Shown piece after piece: positions 36,485-45,900 of a DNA stretch of 53,718 nucleotides. Origin of the DNA: Saprospiraceae bacterium. GTDB lineage: Bacteria; Bacteroidota; Bacteroidia; Chitinophagales; Saprospiraceae. The first letter of the stretch is position 1. The number at the start of each line of letters is the position of its first letter. A model generated the notes under the pieces. That model ran no database searches. It had not been told where the DNA came from and worked only from the letters and a program-made list of their open reading frames with translations. The translations under genes and the position numbers were made by a program. The stretch spans positions 1 through 53,718 of the forward strand of contig JANQLV010000063.1 of the NCBI GenBank assembly GCA_028280415.1, given 5' to 3'.

Positions 36485-38119
36485 ATGCAGAATCAAGATT
36501 TGGAAAAGAATAAAAATGAGGATGCGCTGAAACTGGCGATTTCCAAAATGAAATTTCGCCTTGATAAAATCTACCTGGGCGGTGGGCAAAAGAAAATAGA
36601 TAAACAACATAGCAAAGGTAAAATGACGGCCAGAGAAAGAATCAATCATCTGGTCGACGAAGACAAACCAGTACTTGAAATCGGTGCATTTGCCGGTTTT
36701 GAAATGTACAAAAACTATGGTGGATGCCCGGCAGGAGGTGTCGTAATAGTCATCGCTTATGTGCGAGGACGTCAGTGTATTATTGTCGCTAATGATGCAA
36801 CGGTTAAAGCCGGAGCCTGGTTCCCGATTACCGGAAAGAAAAACTTGCGCGCCCAGGAAATTGCGATGGAAAATCGTCTGCCAATTATTTACCTGGTAGA
36901 TAGTGCCGGAGTATTCCTGCCCATGCAGGATGAAATTTTCCCCGATAAAGAACATTTTGGCCGTATTTTTAGAAATAATGCGAAGTTGTCAAGTATGGGC
37001 ATCACGCAAATCGCGGCAATTATGGGCTCTTGTGTAGCCGGAGGGGCCTATTTACCTATCATGTCGGATGAGGCACTCATTGTTGAAAAAACCGGATCGA
37101 TCTTTTTAGCCGGTCCTTATCTGGTCAAAGCTGCTATCGGTGAAGATGTGGACCAGGAAACACTCGGTGGTGCTACTACACAAAGTGAAATCTCGGGTGT
37201 TACAGATTATAAAATGCCAGATGATGAAACCTGCCTCGATACGATCAAGGACCTTGTAGATAAAATTGGACATTTTGAGAAAGCGGGCTTTGATCGCATC
37301 GAAGCCGCCCCTCCAAAACTGGCATCCGAGGAAATTTATCAGATTTTTCCGGAAACACCGGTTAAGCCTTATAAAACTATTGAAATCCTCAAACGACTGG
37401 TTGACGACTCCAAACTGACCGAGTATAAAAAGGGCTATGGAAAAACCATTATCTGTGCTTATGCCCGAATTGATGGCTGGGCAGTAGGAATTGTAGCCAA
37501 TAATCGGCAAGTCGTCAAAAGTGCCAAGGGCGAAATGCAGTTCGGGGGAGTTATTTATTCCGATTCTGCCGATAAAGCAAGTCGTTTTATTATGAATTGT
37601 AATCAGAAAAAAATCCCTTTGGTTTTTCTACATGATGTAACCGGGTTCATGGTGGGGACGCGCTCTGAGCATGGAGGGATCATCAAAGATGGAGCAAAAA
37701 TGGTTAATGCCGTTTCCAATTCTACCGTACCCAAGTTTAGTATAATTATGGGGAACAGTTACGGAGCTGGAAATTATGCAATGTGTGGCAAGGCTTATGA
37801 CCCTCGCCTGATCGTCGCCTGGCCGAATGCCAAGATTGCAGTAATGGGGGGTAAACAAGCGGCGAAAGTATTGACCCAGATTCAGGTATCTGCGCAAAAA
37901 TCCAAAGGCCAGGAAGTAGACCAGGCTGCTGAACAGGAGTTATTTGAAAAAACCAAAGCGGCTTATGATGAGCAAACTACGCCATATTACGCAGCGGCAA
38001 GGCTATGGGTAGATGCGATCATTGATCCGCTGGAAACCCGCAAGGTGATTTCTATGGGAATTGAAGCAGCGAACAATGCTAAAGTCGAGCCTTTTAATCC
38101 CGGAGTTATCCAAACCTAG
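36485..38119 (+). CDS. Acyl-CoA carboxylase carboxyltransferase (beta) subunit
   Basis: 544 residues with the two crotonase-like halves of the carboxyltransferase. The N half has GKMTARERINHLVDED, GCPAGGVVIVIAYVRGR and LVDSAGVFLPMQDEIFPDKE; the C half has FLHDVTGFMVGTRSEHGGII, MGNSYGAGNYAMCG and AWPNAKIAVMGGKQAA. It transfers CO2 from biotin to an acyl-CoA. Motifs resemble methylcrotonyl-CoA carboxylase beta as much as propionyl-CoA carboxylase beta, so the substrate is left open. No biotin carboxylase or biotin-carrier gene lies nearby, so its partner must be elsewhere. Confidence 0.93.
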   Translation: MQNQDLEKNKNEDALKLAISKMKFRLDKIYLGGGQKKIDKQHSKGKMTARERINHLVDEDKPVLEIGAFAGFEMYKNYGGCPAGGVVIVIAYVRGRQCIIVANDATVKAGAWFPITGKKNLRAQEIAMENRLPIIYLVDSAGVFLPMQDEIFPDKEHFGRIFRNNAKLSSMGITQIAAIMGSCVAGGAYLPIMSDEALIVEKTGSIFLAGPYLVKAAIGEDVDQETLGGATTQSEISGVTDYKMPDDETCLDTIKDLVDKIGHFEKAGFDRIEAAPPKLASEEIYQIFPETPVKPYKTIEILKRLVDDSKLTEYKKGYGKTIICAYARIDGWAVGIVANNRQVVKSAKGEMQFGGVIYSDSADKASRFIMNCNQKKIPLVFLHDVTGFMVGTRSEHGGIIKDGAKMVNAVSNSTVPKFSIIMGNSYGAGNYAMCGKAYDPRLIVAWPNAKIAVMGGKQAAKVLTQIQVSAQKSKGQEVDQAAEQELFEKTKAAYDEQTTPYYAAARLWVDAIIDPLETRKVISMGIEAANNAKVEPFNPGVIQT

Positions 38120-38220
38120 AACATGCGGATATTCTTCAGGGATTGATTGTATTATGCTCATGTGTTTAGCAAACTAAAATGTGACAGTATTCCGTTTTGT
38201 GATTTAAAACTGACTAAAGT

Positions 38221-38361
38221 ATGGAAGATCAAACTACGAAAGGGAATAAATTCAAACTCTGGCTTAAACGAGTTGGAGTAGCCGGGTTTATGTTTTTTCT
38301 GATAAAGGGCTTGATCTGGCTCGGGATTTTCTTTTTTGCCGGCAAATGTGCAATGGGCTAA
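38221..38361 (+). CDS. Small membrane protein (46 residues), overlaps next gene
   Basis: ATG 38221 to TAA 38361. The peptide is basic at the N-terminus (KGNKFKLWLKRVGVAG) followed by one hydrophobic helix (about 22-40, FMFFLIKGLIWLGIFFF). Small proteins with this LKRxGxAGFxFFLIKGLxWL pattern occur in Bacteroidota to my knowledge, without known role. Its stop overlaps the start of the next gene by one base (TAATG), a sign of translational coupling. Confidence 0.7.
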   Translation: MEDQTTKGNKFKLWLKRVGVAGFMFFLIKGLIWLGIFFFAGKCAMG

Positions 38362-38981
38362 TGAATCCTTTACAATCTTTTTTCGTGAGGGTAAATGCCC
38401 TGGTTTTGACAGGCTTGTTTTTCTTGATACCCTATGTAATTTCCAGTTTGGACTTCGCCATCCAGTTGGAATATTTCTATCTGAATAATTCTCTTTTAGC
38501 TTTTATATTTTTCATTTTTAGCTTCTCTGCATGGCTTTGGAGCATTGGGATTACGCTTTTACAAAAAAAACATGCTGGCTTTTCAACTTTTTATTTAAGC
38601 ATTTTTAAGCTCAGCCTGATTAGTCCACTGGCTTCCATTTTTATATTTCTGATTTTAAATTCGATAGACTGGCACAACTCGGGTGCCTATATGAGTTGGG
38701 CTTGTTATGATTACAGACCTAAACCAGTTGTCATATTTTCGGACTATTTTCTCCCTTCGGCCTTTTTACTCAGCTTTCTTTATAACATTTTCCAAACGGT
38801 AAAAATTATCAATTTTGTAGAATTACAAAGACCAGTTAGTTTTAAGGATATGATAACTGATCTTTTGTGCTTTGTCTTCTTTCCTATGGGCCTTTGGCTA
38901 TTACAACAAAAGGTCAATGAATTATCTAAAAAACCCGATAACATTACTCATGATTTATCAGATCATTTGCTAAACTCCTGA
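38361..38981 (+). CDS. Multi-pass membrane protein, function unknown
   Basis: 206 residues from ATG 38361, which overlaps the preceding stop; an in-frame ATG at 38346 would overlap more. Four or five hydrophobic segments are seen (about 15-35, 45-65, 77-99, 131-150, 165-180). WHNSGAYMSWACYDYRP is a notable polar stretch between helices. No family recognised. With the 46-residue gene before it, it forms a tight pair likely to act together. Confidence 0.75.
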   Translation: MNPLQSFFVRVNALVLTGLFFLIPYVISSLDFAIQLEYFYLNNSLLAFIFFIFSFSAWLWSIGITLLQKKHAGFSTFYLSIFKLSLISPLASIFIFLILNSIDWHNSGAYMSWACYDYRPKPVVIFSDYFLPSAFLLSFLYNIFQTVKIINFVELQRPVSFKDMITDLLCFVFFPMGLWLLQQKVNELSKKPDNITHDLSDHLLNS

Positions 38982-39020
38982 TAAGCTTTCTTATCTTCCC
39001 GTTTTAATCATACATAATCA

Positions 39021-40163
39021 ATGAAACTTACCGCAACGACTTCCCAGGGCCTGGAAGAAATACTGGCAAAGGAGCTTGGTGATCTGGGCGCACAAGATAT
39101 TGCTATCCAAAAAAGAGCAGTTGAGTTCAGTGGCGATCAAAGTTTGCTTTACCGGGCCTGTTATGAGTTACGAACCGCCATCAGAGTATTGAAACCTATT
39201 GAATATTTTCGGGTACGACATGAAAGTGGATTGTATTCGAAAATCAAAAAAATTGACTGGTCGGAGTATATGGATGTAAGAGATACCCTGGCGATTGATG
39301 GTATTGCCCATTCGCGCTTTTTCAAACATTCCAAATATGTAGCTCTAAAGACCAAAGACGCTATTGTCGATCAATTTCGGGAGCGCTATGCTCAGCGCCC
39401 CAATGTCAATTTGCATTCCCCTACCCTTCGCATCAACATTCGTATCACCGAAGATAAATGCACGGTATCGCTGGATGCTTCCGGGGATTCCCTGCACCAA
39501 AGAGGTTATCGCCGCGAAACGCTGGATGCCCCTATCAATGAAGTGCTGGCAGCCGGAATGATTCTGCTTTCGGGCTGGCAGAAAGACTGCGATTTTATTG
39601 ATCCGATGTGTGGCTCGGGGACACTGCCCATCGAAGCCGGAATGATTGCTTATAATATTCCTGCACAAAAGTACAGACGTCAGGCTTTCGGCTTCCAGAA
39701 ATGGAAAGACTACGACGCTGAACTTTGGGCAAAACTTAAAAAAGAAGCAGATCGTAACAAGAGTGATTTCACTCATCATATCTATGGCTATGATCATGAT
39801 TTTAAAGCCATTCGCATCAGCGAACGAAATCTGATGAACACCGATTTGGAAGGAAAGATAAAATTTGGACGACAAAAGTTTGAAAAATTCGAACCTTTGG
39901 CCGATAAAGGCCTTATATTATTAAACCCTCCTTATGAGGAGCGGTTAAAAACCGGAGCAATCGAAGATTTGTACTCAATGATCGGTGATCGACTCAAAAA
40001 CCATTTTGCAGGTTATGAAGCATGGATCATTTCTTCCAACATCGATGCTTTAAAAAAAATCGGACTTCGTCCTTCCCGCAAAATCACATTATTCAATGGT
40101 CCGCTTCTTTGTAAGTTTTTAAAATTTGAAATGTATGCAGGCTCGAAAAAAAATAAGACTTAG
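39021..40163 (+). CDS. THUMP-domain class I SAM-dependent RNA methyltransferase (RlmL N-terminal/YpsC-like)
   Basis: 380 residues. The N-terminal part (about 1-165) carries the ferredoxin-like and THUMP region. The Rossmann-fold methyltransferase follows, with SAM motif I DPMCGSGTLPIEA (about 194-206), the segment YGYDHDFKAIRISERNL and the catalytic NPPY motif in LLNPPYEERL (about 299-308), as in N2-guanine RNA methyltransferases. RlmL-type enzymes modify 23S rRNA; the short single-domain form seen here is common in Bacteroidota. The next gene's start lies inside its 3' end. Confidence 0.94.
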   Translation: MKLTATTSQGLEEILAKELGDLGAQDIAIQKRAVEFSGDQSLLYRACYELRTAIRVLKPIEYFRVRHESGLYSKIKKIDWSEYMDVRDTLAIDGIAHSRFFKHSKYVALKTKDAIVDQFRERYAQRPNVNLHSPTLRINIRITEDKCTVSLDASGDSLHQRGYRRETLDAPINEVLAAGMILLSGWQKDCDFIDPMCGSGTLPIEAGMIAYNIPAQKYRRQAFGFQKWKDYDAELWAKLKKEADRNKSDFTHHIYGYDHDFKAIRISERNLMNTDLEGKIKFGRQKFEKFEPLADKGLILLNPPYEERLKTGAIEDLYSMIGDRLKNHFAGYEAWIISSNIDALKKIGLRPSRKITLFNGPLLCKFLKFEMYAGSKKNKT

Positions 40164-40560
40164 TATCGTTTTCTCGCTTCTTTTTCTTGTTAGTTCAGGA
40201 AACCTGAGCGCTCAGATCGGGGTAACACTTCCACCTTTTGAAAATGATCATCTTAGCCATCCCGGATCACAGTTTTTCGAACTTCAGGATTTGCAGTTAA
40301 ATGTTGCTCCTTATCCTCTCAAAACTCCTTATCTGCAACCACGGCTTATGGCTCCTGCATTTAATTCTCCACTGGCTGACCAATTGCTCACAAGCTTTGG
40401 AATCATTAACCGGCTTCACCTCCATGCCCGTCCTTTCTTCTGTGATATTGAATTTCAGATGGAAAAAGCTTCCGGTTTTCCAGTAAAATTCAGGCTTGGA
40501 GATGTTCAATATGTTAATCGTCTGGAAGGCAAAATTGATTTTATTGCACCAAGGTGGTGA
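40135..40560 (+). CDS. Exported protein of unknown function, overlaps methyltransferase gene
   Basis: 141 residues from ATG 40135, overlapping the preceding gene by 29 bases. A signal peptide is clear (about 1-24, basic then LSIVFSLLFLVSSGNLSA). The mature part is P- and F-rich and seems to be compact beta structure, with no motif known to me. The overlap suggests it is translated from the methyltransferase transcript, though the functions look unrelated. Confidence 0.65.
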   Translation: MQARKKIRLSIVFSLLFLVSSGNLSAQIGVTLPPFENDHLSHPGSQFFELQDLQLNVAPYPLKTPYLQPRLMAPAFNSPLADQLLTSFGIINRLHLHARPFFCDIEFQMEKASGFPVKFRLGDVQYVNRLEGKIDFIAPRW

Positions 40561-40690
40561 TACTTCTAAAATGTCATATCTCTTTAACAACAAAATCCCC
40601 TGAATTTATCTTCTAAAAAGTCTTCCTAATTGATCCGGAAAATCCAGGGATTATTCTCATAAAAATTTCTATTTTGGGAAGAAAAAAGAA

Positions 40691-41305
40691 ATGAAAAATC
40701 TCTTTTGTGCTCTAACTCTTTTATCCCTTTGTTTATGTCTAAATTATTGTTCGACTGCAAAAAAAGCAAAAGGACAAAGCCTTTTTAATGGTAAAAATCT
40801 CGATGGCTGGGAAATTTACGGTACTGAAAAATGGTATGTAAAAGACGGGCTTCTGTACTGTGAAAGCGGACCGGATAAGCAATACGGTTATCTGGCTACC
40901 AAGGAGAAATTTAGGGATTTTGAGTTGAGTCTGGAATTCCTGCAAGAAGCAAACGGTAACAGTGGTGTCTTTTTTCGATCATCAATAGAAGGAACAAAAA
41001 TCACCGGTTGGCAGGCAGAAGTTGCACCTCCCGGACACGATACCGGAGGCATCTACGAATCTTATGGCCGGGGCTGGTTGATCAAACCAGACAAGGCGCT
41101 TGACAAGTATTTGAAAATGGGCGAATGGAACACTATGAAAATTCGCGTGCTTGGCGATCAGGTTACCACCTGGCTCAATGATCAGCAAATGATCACGCTT
41201 AAAGATGAAAAAATTGGAAAAGCAAATGGACAGATTGCTCTGCAAATCCACGACGGCGGAGGTATAAAAGTAAAATGGAAAAATATCCGGGTAGTAAAAT
41301 TATAG
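40691..41305 (+). CDS. DUF1080 (3-keto-disaccharide hydrolase-type) lipoprotein
   Basis: 204 residues. A lipoprotein-type signal with candidate Cys20 (LNYC-STAKK) precedes a single DUF1080 domain: LFNGKNLDGWEIYG, YVKDGLLYCESG, YGYLATKEKFRDFELSLEF, NSGVFFRS and a C-terminal IQLHDGGGIKVKWKNIRV-like end. The jelly-roll domain resembles glucanase/laminarinase folds, and some members act on 3-keto sugars. It is plausibly an outer-membrane or periplasmic sugar-active protein. Confidence 0.92.
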   Translation: MKNLFCALTLLSLCLCLNYCSTAKKAKGQSLFNGKNLDGWEIYGTEKWYVKDGLLYCESGPDKQYGYLATKEKFRDFELSLEFLQEANGNSGVFFRSSIEGTKITGWQAEVAPPGHDTGGIYESYGRGWLIKPDKALDKYLKMGEWNTMKIRVLGDQVTTWLNDQQMITLKDEKIGKANGQIALQIHDGGGIKVKWKNIRVVKL

Positions 41306-41326
41306 ATTAACGAAAAGGCAAATATC

Positions 41327-42046
41327 TTATTTGAGGTCGAAAAGATCGTCTACGCCAATGGTCCGTTCTACGGTAAAGCCTTCGGCAAAATCGTAATTTA
41401 GCGGTCTGCCGAAAACGCGATTTTTTGCTTTAATACTTTCCATAAAGTTCAGGCTGGAAATGGGTGATTCAGGTTCAGTGGAATTCGGATCATAAAATTG
41501 TGATTTGAAGCACATGATTGCTTCCATTTTCCGGTCGATATAATTGGTAATATCAATTACAAAATCGGGATCGATATGATTATCCTGGATATAGTGATAA
41601 ACGGCTTTCGGTCGCCAGCGTTCGTAGGCTTTACCTTCATCATCCAGGATTTCGACTTTCATCAATCCGGCCAGGAAACAAGCATCAGAAGTAAGTTTGG
41701 CTGCTCTGCCGTGATCGGGATGACGATCATTAACTGCATTGGCTAAAACGATTTCCGGGCGGTATTTGCGAATTACCCGGGCAATCTTGAGCAGATTTTC
41801 ATCGGTATATTTAAAGAATCCGTCAGGCATATCCAGATTTTCGCGAAACAATGCCCCCATAAAGCGGGCCGAGCACAATGCTTCCTCTGTTCTAAGCTGT
41901 GCATTTCCCCTGGTTCCCAGCTCACCTCTGGTCAGATCAATCAATCCGACGCTTTTGCCCTGATCTATCATCTTTAAAATCGTTCCGCTACAGGATAATT
42001 CTACATCATCCGGGTGTACACCAATAGCTAATATATCTACTTTCAT
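41327..42046 (-). CDS. bshB1: Bacillithiol biosynthesis deacetylase BshB1
   Basis: 239 residues of the PIG-L/LmbE deacetylase family. Zinc-site residues are H11, D13, D14 (GVHPDDVELSC) and H112 (HPDHGRAAKL). LTRGELGTRG near 38-47 and FKSQFYDP are typical of BshB1 of Bacteroidota and Firmicutes. It removes the acetyl group from GlcNAc-malate during bacillithiol synthesis. It follows the glutathione peroxidase gene after 73 bases on the same strand, linking a thiol pathway gene with a thiol peroxidase. Confidence 0.93.
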   Translation of the reverse strand: MKVDILAIGVHPDDVELSCSGTILKMIDQGKSVGLIDLTRGELGTRGNAQLRTEEALCSARFMGALFRENLDMPDGFFKYTDENLLKIARVIRKYRPEIVLANAVNDRHPDHGRAAKLTSDACFLAGLMKVEILDDEGKAYERWRPKAVYHYIQDNHIDPDFVIDITNYIDRKMEAIMCFKSQFYDPNSTEPESPISSLNFMESIKAKNRVFGRPLNYDFAEGFTVERTIGVDDLFDLK

Positions 42047-42119
42047 TTTCTTCGTTTTTCGCTGTTTATCGTTTGTTCTTTATACAAGGGAATCCATTGC
42101 CAGTACACCGTAAATCTCA

Positions 42120-42623
42120 TCAGTTTTCCGCGAGCAAGGCTTCAATTTTGCGTTTGATTTTTTTGCTCGTTGGAGAGGTAATGGTATAAAAATAATCTAC
42201 TACTTTTCCATCTTTATCAATCAGATATTTGTGAAAATTCCATTTTGGGACGGAATTCAATTTTCCGTTCAATTCTTTTTTGGATAAAAATTGAAAAACC
42301 GGTGCGGCATCTTTTCCTTTTACATGTATTTTATCAAAAATAGGATATTGCGCTTCGTATTTAATCATACAGAATTGCTTTAGTTCTGCCCCTTCCAGTG
42401 GTTCCTGCCCTCCGAAGTCATTAGAAGGAAAAGCCAGTATTTTAAAACCCTGATCTTTGTATTCCTCATATAGTTTTTCCATAGCATCGAGCTGTGGTGT
42501 AAATCCACATTTTGAAGCAGTATTTACAATTAATAATACTTTCCCTTTATATCGCTCTAAAGATACGGCCTTCCCATCGATATCATTTACCGTATATTGA
42601 AAGATGTTTTTTGATTCGCTCAT
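42120..42623 (-). CDS. Glutathione peroxidase-family thiol peroxidase
   Basis: 167 residues from ATG 42623 (an upstream TTG gives 16 extra residues and is not preferred). The catalytic tetrad is C39 (NTASKCGFT), Q73 (NDFGGQEP), W128 and N129 (PKWNFHKYL). C39 is a cysteine rather than selenocysteine. A second cysteine at 85 (LKQFCMIKY) could form the resolving disulfide of thioredoxin-type enzymes. It reduces hydrogen or lipid peroxides, probably with thioredoxin, or possibly bacillithiol, given the adjacent bshB1. Confidence 0.95.
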   Translation of the reverse strand: MSESKNIFQYTVNDIDGKAVSLERYKGKVLLIVNTASKCGFTPQLDAMEKLYEEYKDQGFKILAFPSNDFGGQEPLEGAELKQFCMIKYEAQYPIFDKIHVKGKDAAPVFQFLSKKELNGKLNSVPKWNFHKYLIDKDGKVVDYFYTITSPTSKKIKRKIEALLAEN

Positions 42624-42937
42624 AATATTAAGTTTTGTAGCATTAGGTATAATTAAATAAGCTGGTGACAAAAGATATCAAGTTCTATAAATTTTACAGT
42701 GACATCCGCTATGTATTGTTTTTCAAACTTTTAAGTAGCAAAGTCAAAAGCTGAGGTTCAAGCCTTATTCCCGGTTCAATATTTCCTGGAAGCAAAATGT
42801 TGGTTATCCGATTTTAGCGGACCGATACTCAAAAGCTGATATTATTAAACTATCAATTCTGACTTTAGTTCATAACAAATTGCCTTTTGAGCCGTAAACG
42901 TTTAGTATATTTACTTTTAAATAATCTCAGGTTTTAT
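42624..42937. other. Divergent spacer, gpx and the CRTAC1-like gene
   Basis: 314 bases with no ORF or clear hairpin. A direct repeat CAAAAGCTGA occurs at about 42743 and 42831. No TAnnTTTG promoter was seen for either neighbour. Confidence 0.35.
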
Positions 42938-45900
42938 ATGTGCGCTTTAAAAAAAATTACCTACTTAGTACTTTTCAGTCTTTTATTCATCACTTTTTCC
43001 TGCTCTTCAGATAGTGAAAATGAACAAAAGGATCAAGAAAACAATTCACAAACTTCCTCCGCTGAAACAACTAACAATGGTGGAAACACTACATTTCGCT
43101 TGCTTACACCGAATGAAAGTGGAATTACTTTTTCCAATAAAATTAATGAAACCTACGAATACAATATTCTAAATTTTGAATACTTGTACAATGGCGGTGG
43201 TGTGGCAGTAGGAGATATTAATAATGATGGACTTGAAGATATTTATTTCACCAGTACTTTTAACTCCAATAAGCTCTATCTCAACCGGGGTAATCTGCAG
43301 TTCGAAGACATAACCGATAAGGCCGGAGTTGCTTCAAATGACGGTTTCAAAACCGGGGTTACTATGGTTGATATCAATGCCGATGGATTTCTGGACATTT
43401 TTGTTTGTCGAACCAGTAAGTCCGATGACGGGAAAAAGGATAATCACGTTTATATCAATAATGGAGATTTAACTTTTACGGAAAGTGCTGCCCAGCTCGG
43501 TTTGAAGGATAATTCCAATTCCAATCATGCTAATTTCTTTGACTTTGATAAGGACGGGGATTTGGACCTCTATCTGCTCAACCACCGGCTTGGCTTCAAA
43601 GATGCTGTTCGCTTAAGGCTGGAACAGCAAGCCGATGGGCGCATTACCAGAAAGACGGATCCCCTGACGCCCTTTGAATCCGATCGTCTTTACAGAAATG
43701 ATAATGGAACGTTTAAAGATATCAGCCAATCCGCAGGAATTGTAAACTCGGCTTTTGGACTAAGCGCAACCATTTCGGACATCAATAAGGATGGGTTTCC
43801 AGATATTTATGTAGCTAACGATTATATCGAACCGGATTATCTATATATAAACAATGGCGATGGTACTTTTAGTGATAAATATTTTGAATACATTCGCCAT
43901 TCCAGTCAGAACAGTATGGGCTCTGATCTCTCTGATTTTAATAATGATGGATTGCTGGATATCATTGTTTTGGACATGATCGCTGAAGATGATGAACGCT
44001 ACAAGCAATTGATGAATATCATGCAATTGGAGCGTTACGAAACCCTTGTAAAATACGGCTATGGCCATCAAGTCGCCCGCAATGTCTTGCAAATGAATAA
44101 TGGTAATGGCAGTTTTAGTGAAGTCGGTCAATTAGCCGGAATTTCCAATACAGACTGGAGCTGGGGTGCATTTTTTGCGGATTTCGACAATGATGGTCTG
44201 AAAGATGTCTTCATCGGAAATGGTTATAAACGAGATGTTACCGATATGGATTATATGACCTATACCCGGGATTCAATCGAAAAAACAGGTGGAATCAATA
44301 ATACGCGATATCCGGATATCAACACCTTCCTCGATATGATTCCCAGTACCAAGCTGCAGAATTATATGTTCAAAAATAATGGAGACCTGACCTTTCAAAA
44401 TGTATCGGATAGCTGGGGCCTCACGCAAAAAACCTTTTCCAATGGTTCGGCATTTGCCGATCTGGACAATGACGGGGATTTGGATTTAATTGTCAATAAT
44501 ATCGGAGATCCGGCTTTTGTTTATGAGAATACGACAAGCGGTAATAACTATCTTCAAATAGCTCTGGAAGGTCCGGAGAAGAATCCGAGAGGTCTGGGCA
44601 CCAAGGTTACTCTTCATATGCAAAATGGTTCGATACAGTATCAGGAATTGACCGTCAACCGGGGTTTCTTTTCCGCTTCCCAAGCCTTATTGCATTTTGG
44701 TCTGGGAACGGCTAATTCCATAAATAAACTGACCATAAGCTGGCTAGATGGAAAAGCCCAGGTGATCGAAAATCCAACCATTAATCAAAAACTCATAGTC
44801 AAATACACAGATGCTGAAAAGTCCGCCAATCCTCTGGCAGATACTTCAACGCCACTGCTGAAATCGAGTTCGAGAGCCACATTCGTACATCAGGAAAATG
44901 AATTTCAGGATTTCAACAGAGAACGTTTATTACCTCATCGCCTTTCCCGTATGGGCCCACATCTGGCAGTTGGTGATATTAATGGAGATCAACTGGAAGA
45001 TTTTTTCATCGGTAATGCAATGGGCAGCAGTTCTGCTTTGTTTTTACAAACCTCCAATGGACAATTTGTCAAAAAAGCTTCGGCAGCTTTAGAGCAGGAT
45101 CGTTTTAGTGAGGATATAGATGCCATTTTCTTTGACGCGGATAATGACGGGGATCTGGACCTTTACGTAGTGAGTGGAGGCAGCTTAAAAGAAGCCAACA
45201 GTCCGATATACCAGGATCGATTATACCTTAACGATGGAAAAGCCAATTTTACCAAGGCCAGTTTACCGACTTTGACTAGCAGTGGTTCCTGTGTAAGCGC
45301 TCACGATTATGATGGAGATGGAGATTTGGATTTGTTTGTAGGTGGACGACATGTCCCGGGACGTTATCCTACCCCCCCTCAAAGTTATGTTTTACAAAAT
45401 AACGGCGGGCAATTCACAGACGTGACAAATCAGGTGGGAAAAGATTTTAAAAATATAGGGATGGTCACGGATATTCAGTGGGGAGATATTAATGGAGATC
45501 AGAAAGCGGAGATGATTGTCTCTGGTGAATGGATGCCTATTACCATTTTCAGCGTCAAAGATAAAGTCTTGAAAAATATTAGTAAAAAAAGCGCGACACA
45601 TCAATCGAATGGCTGGTGGAACTGTATCAATTTGGCGGACTTTGATAAGGATGGTGATCTCGATATTGTGGCAGGTAATCTCGGTTTAAACACTCGCTTT
45701 GAAGCCTCCGCAGAAGCACCACTTTCCGTTATTTATAAAGATTTTGATAATAACGGAGCCATCGAGCCCATTCTGTCTTACACCAAAGATGGGATACTCT
45801 ACCCCTTTGCCGGCAGGGATGCACTAGTGAAGCAAATACCCAAGATAAAGAAAAACTATCCGCGTTATACAGATTATAGCAAAGCGAGTTTAGAAGATAT

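Noticed and set aside
36440-36955. 171-codon frame antisense to the carboxyltransferase
   Set aside because: Opposite-strand shadow of a gene with clear crotonase-fold motifs; hydrophobic translation is a by-product.
39345-39875. 176-codon frame antisense to the RNA methyltransferase
   Set aside because: Opposite-strand shadow of a well-supported gene, with no protein-family features.
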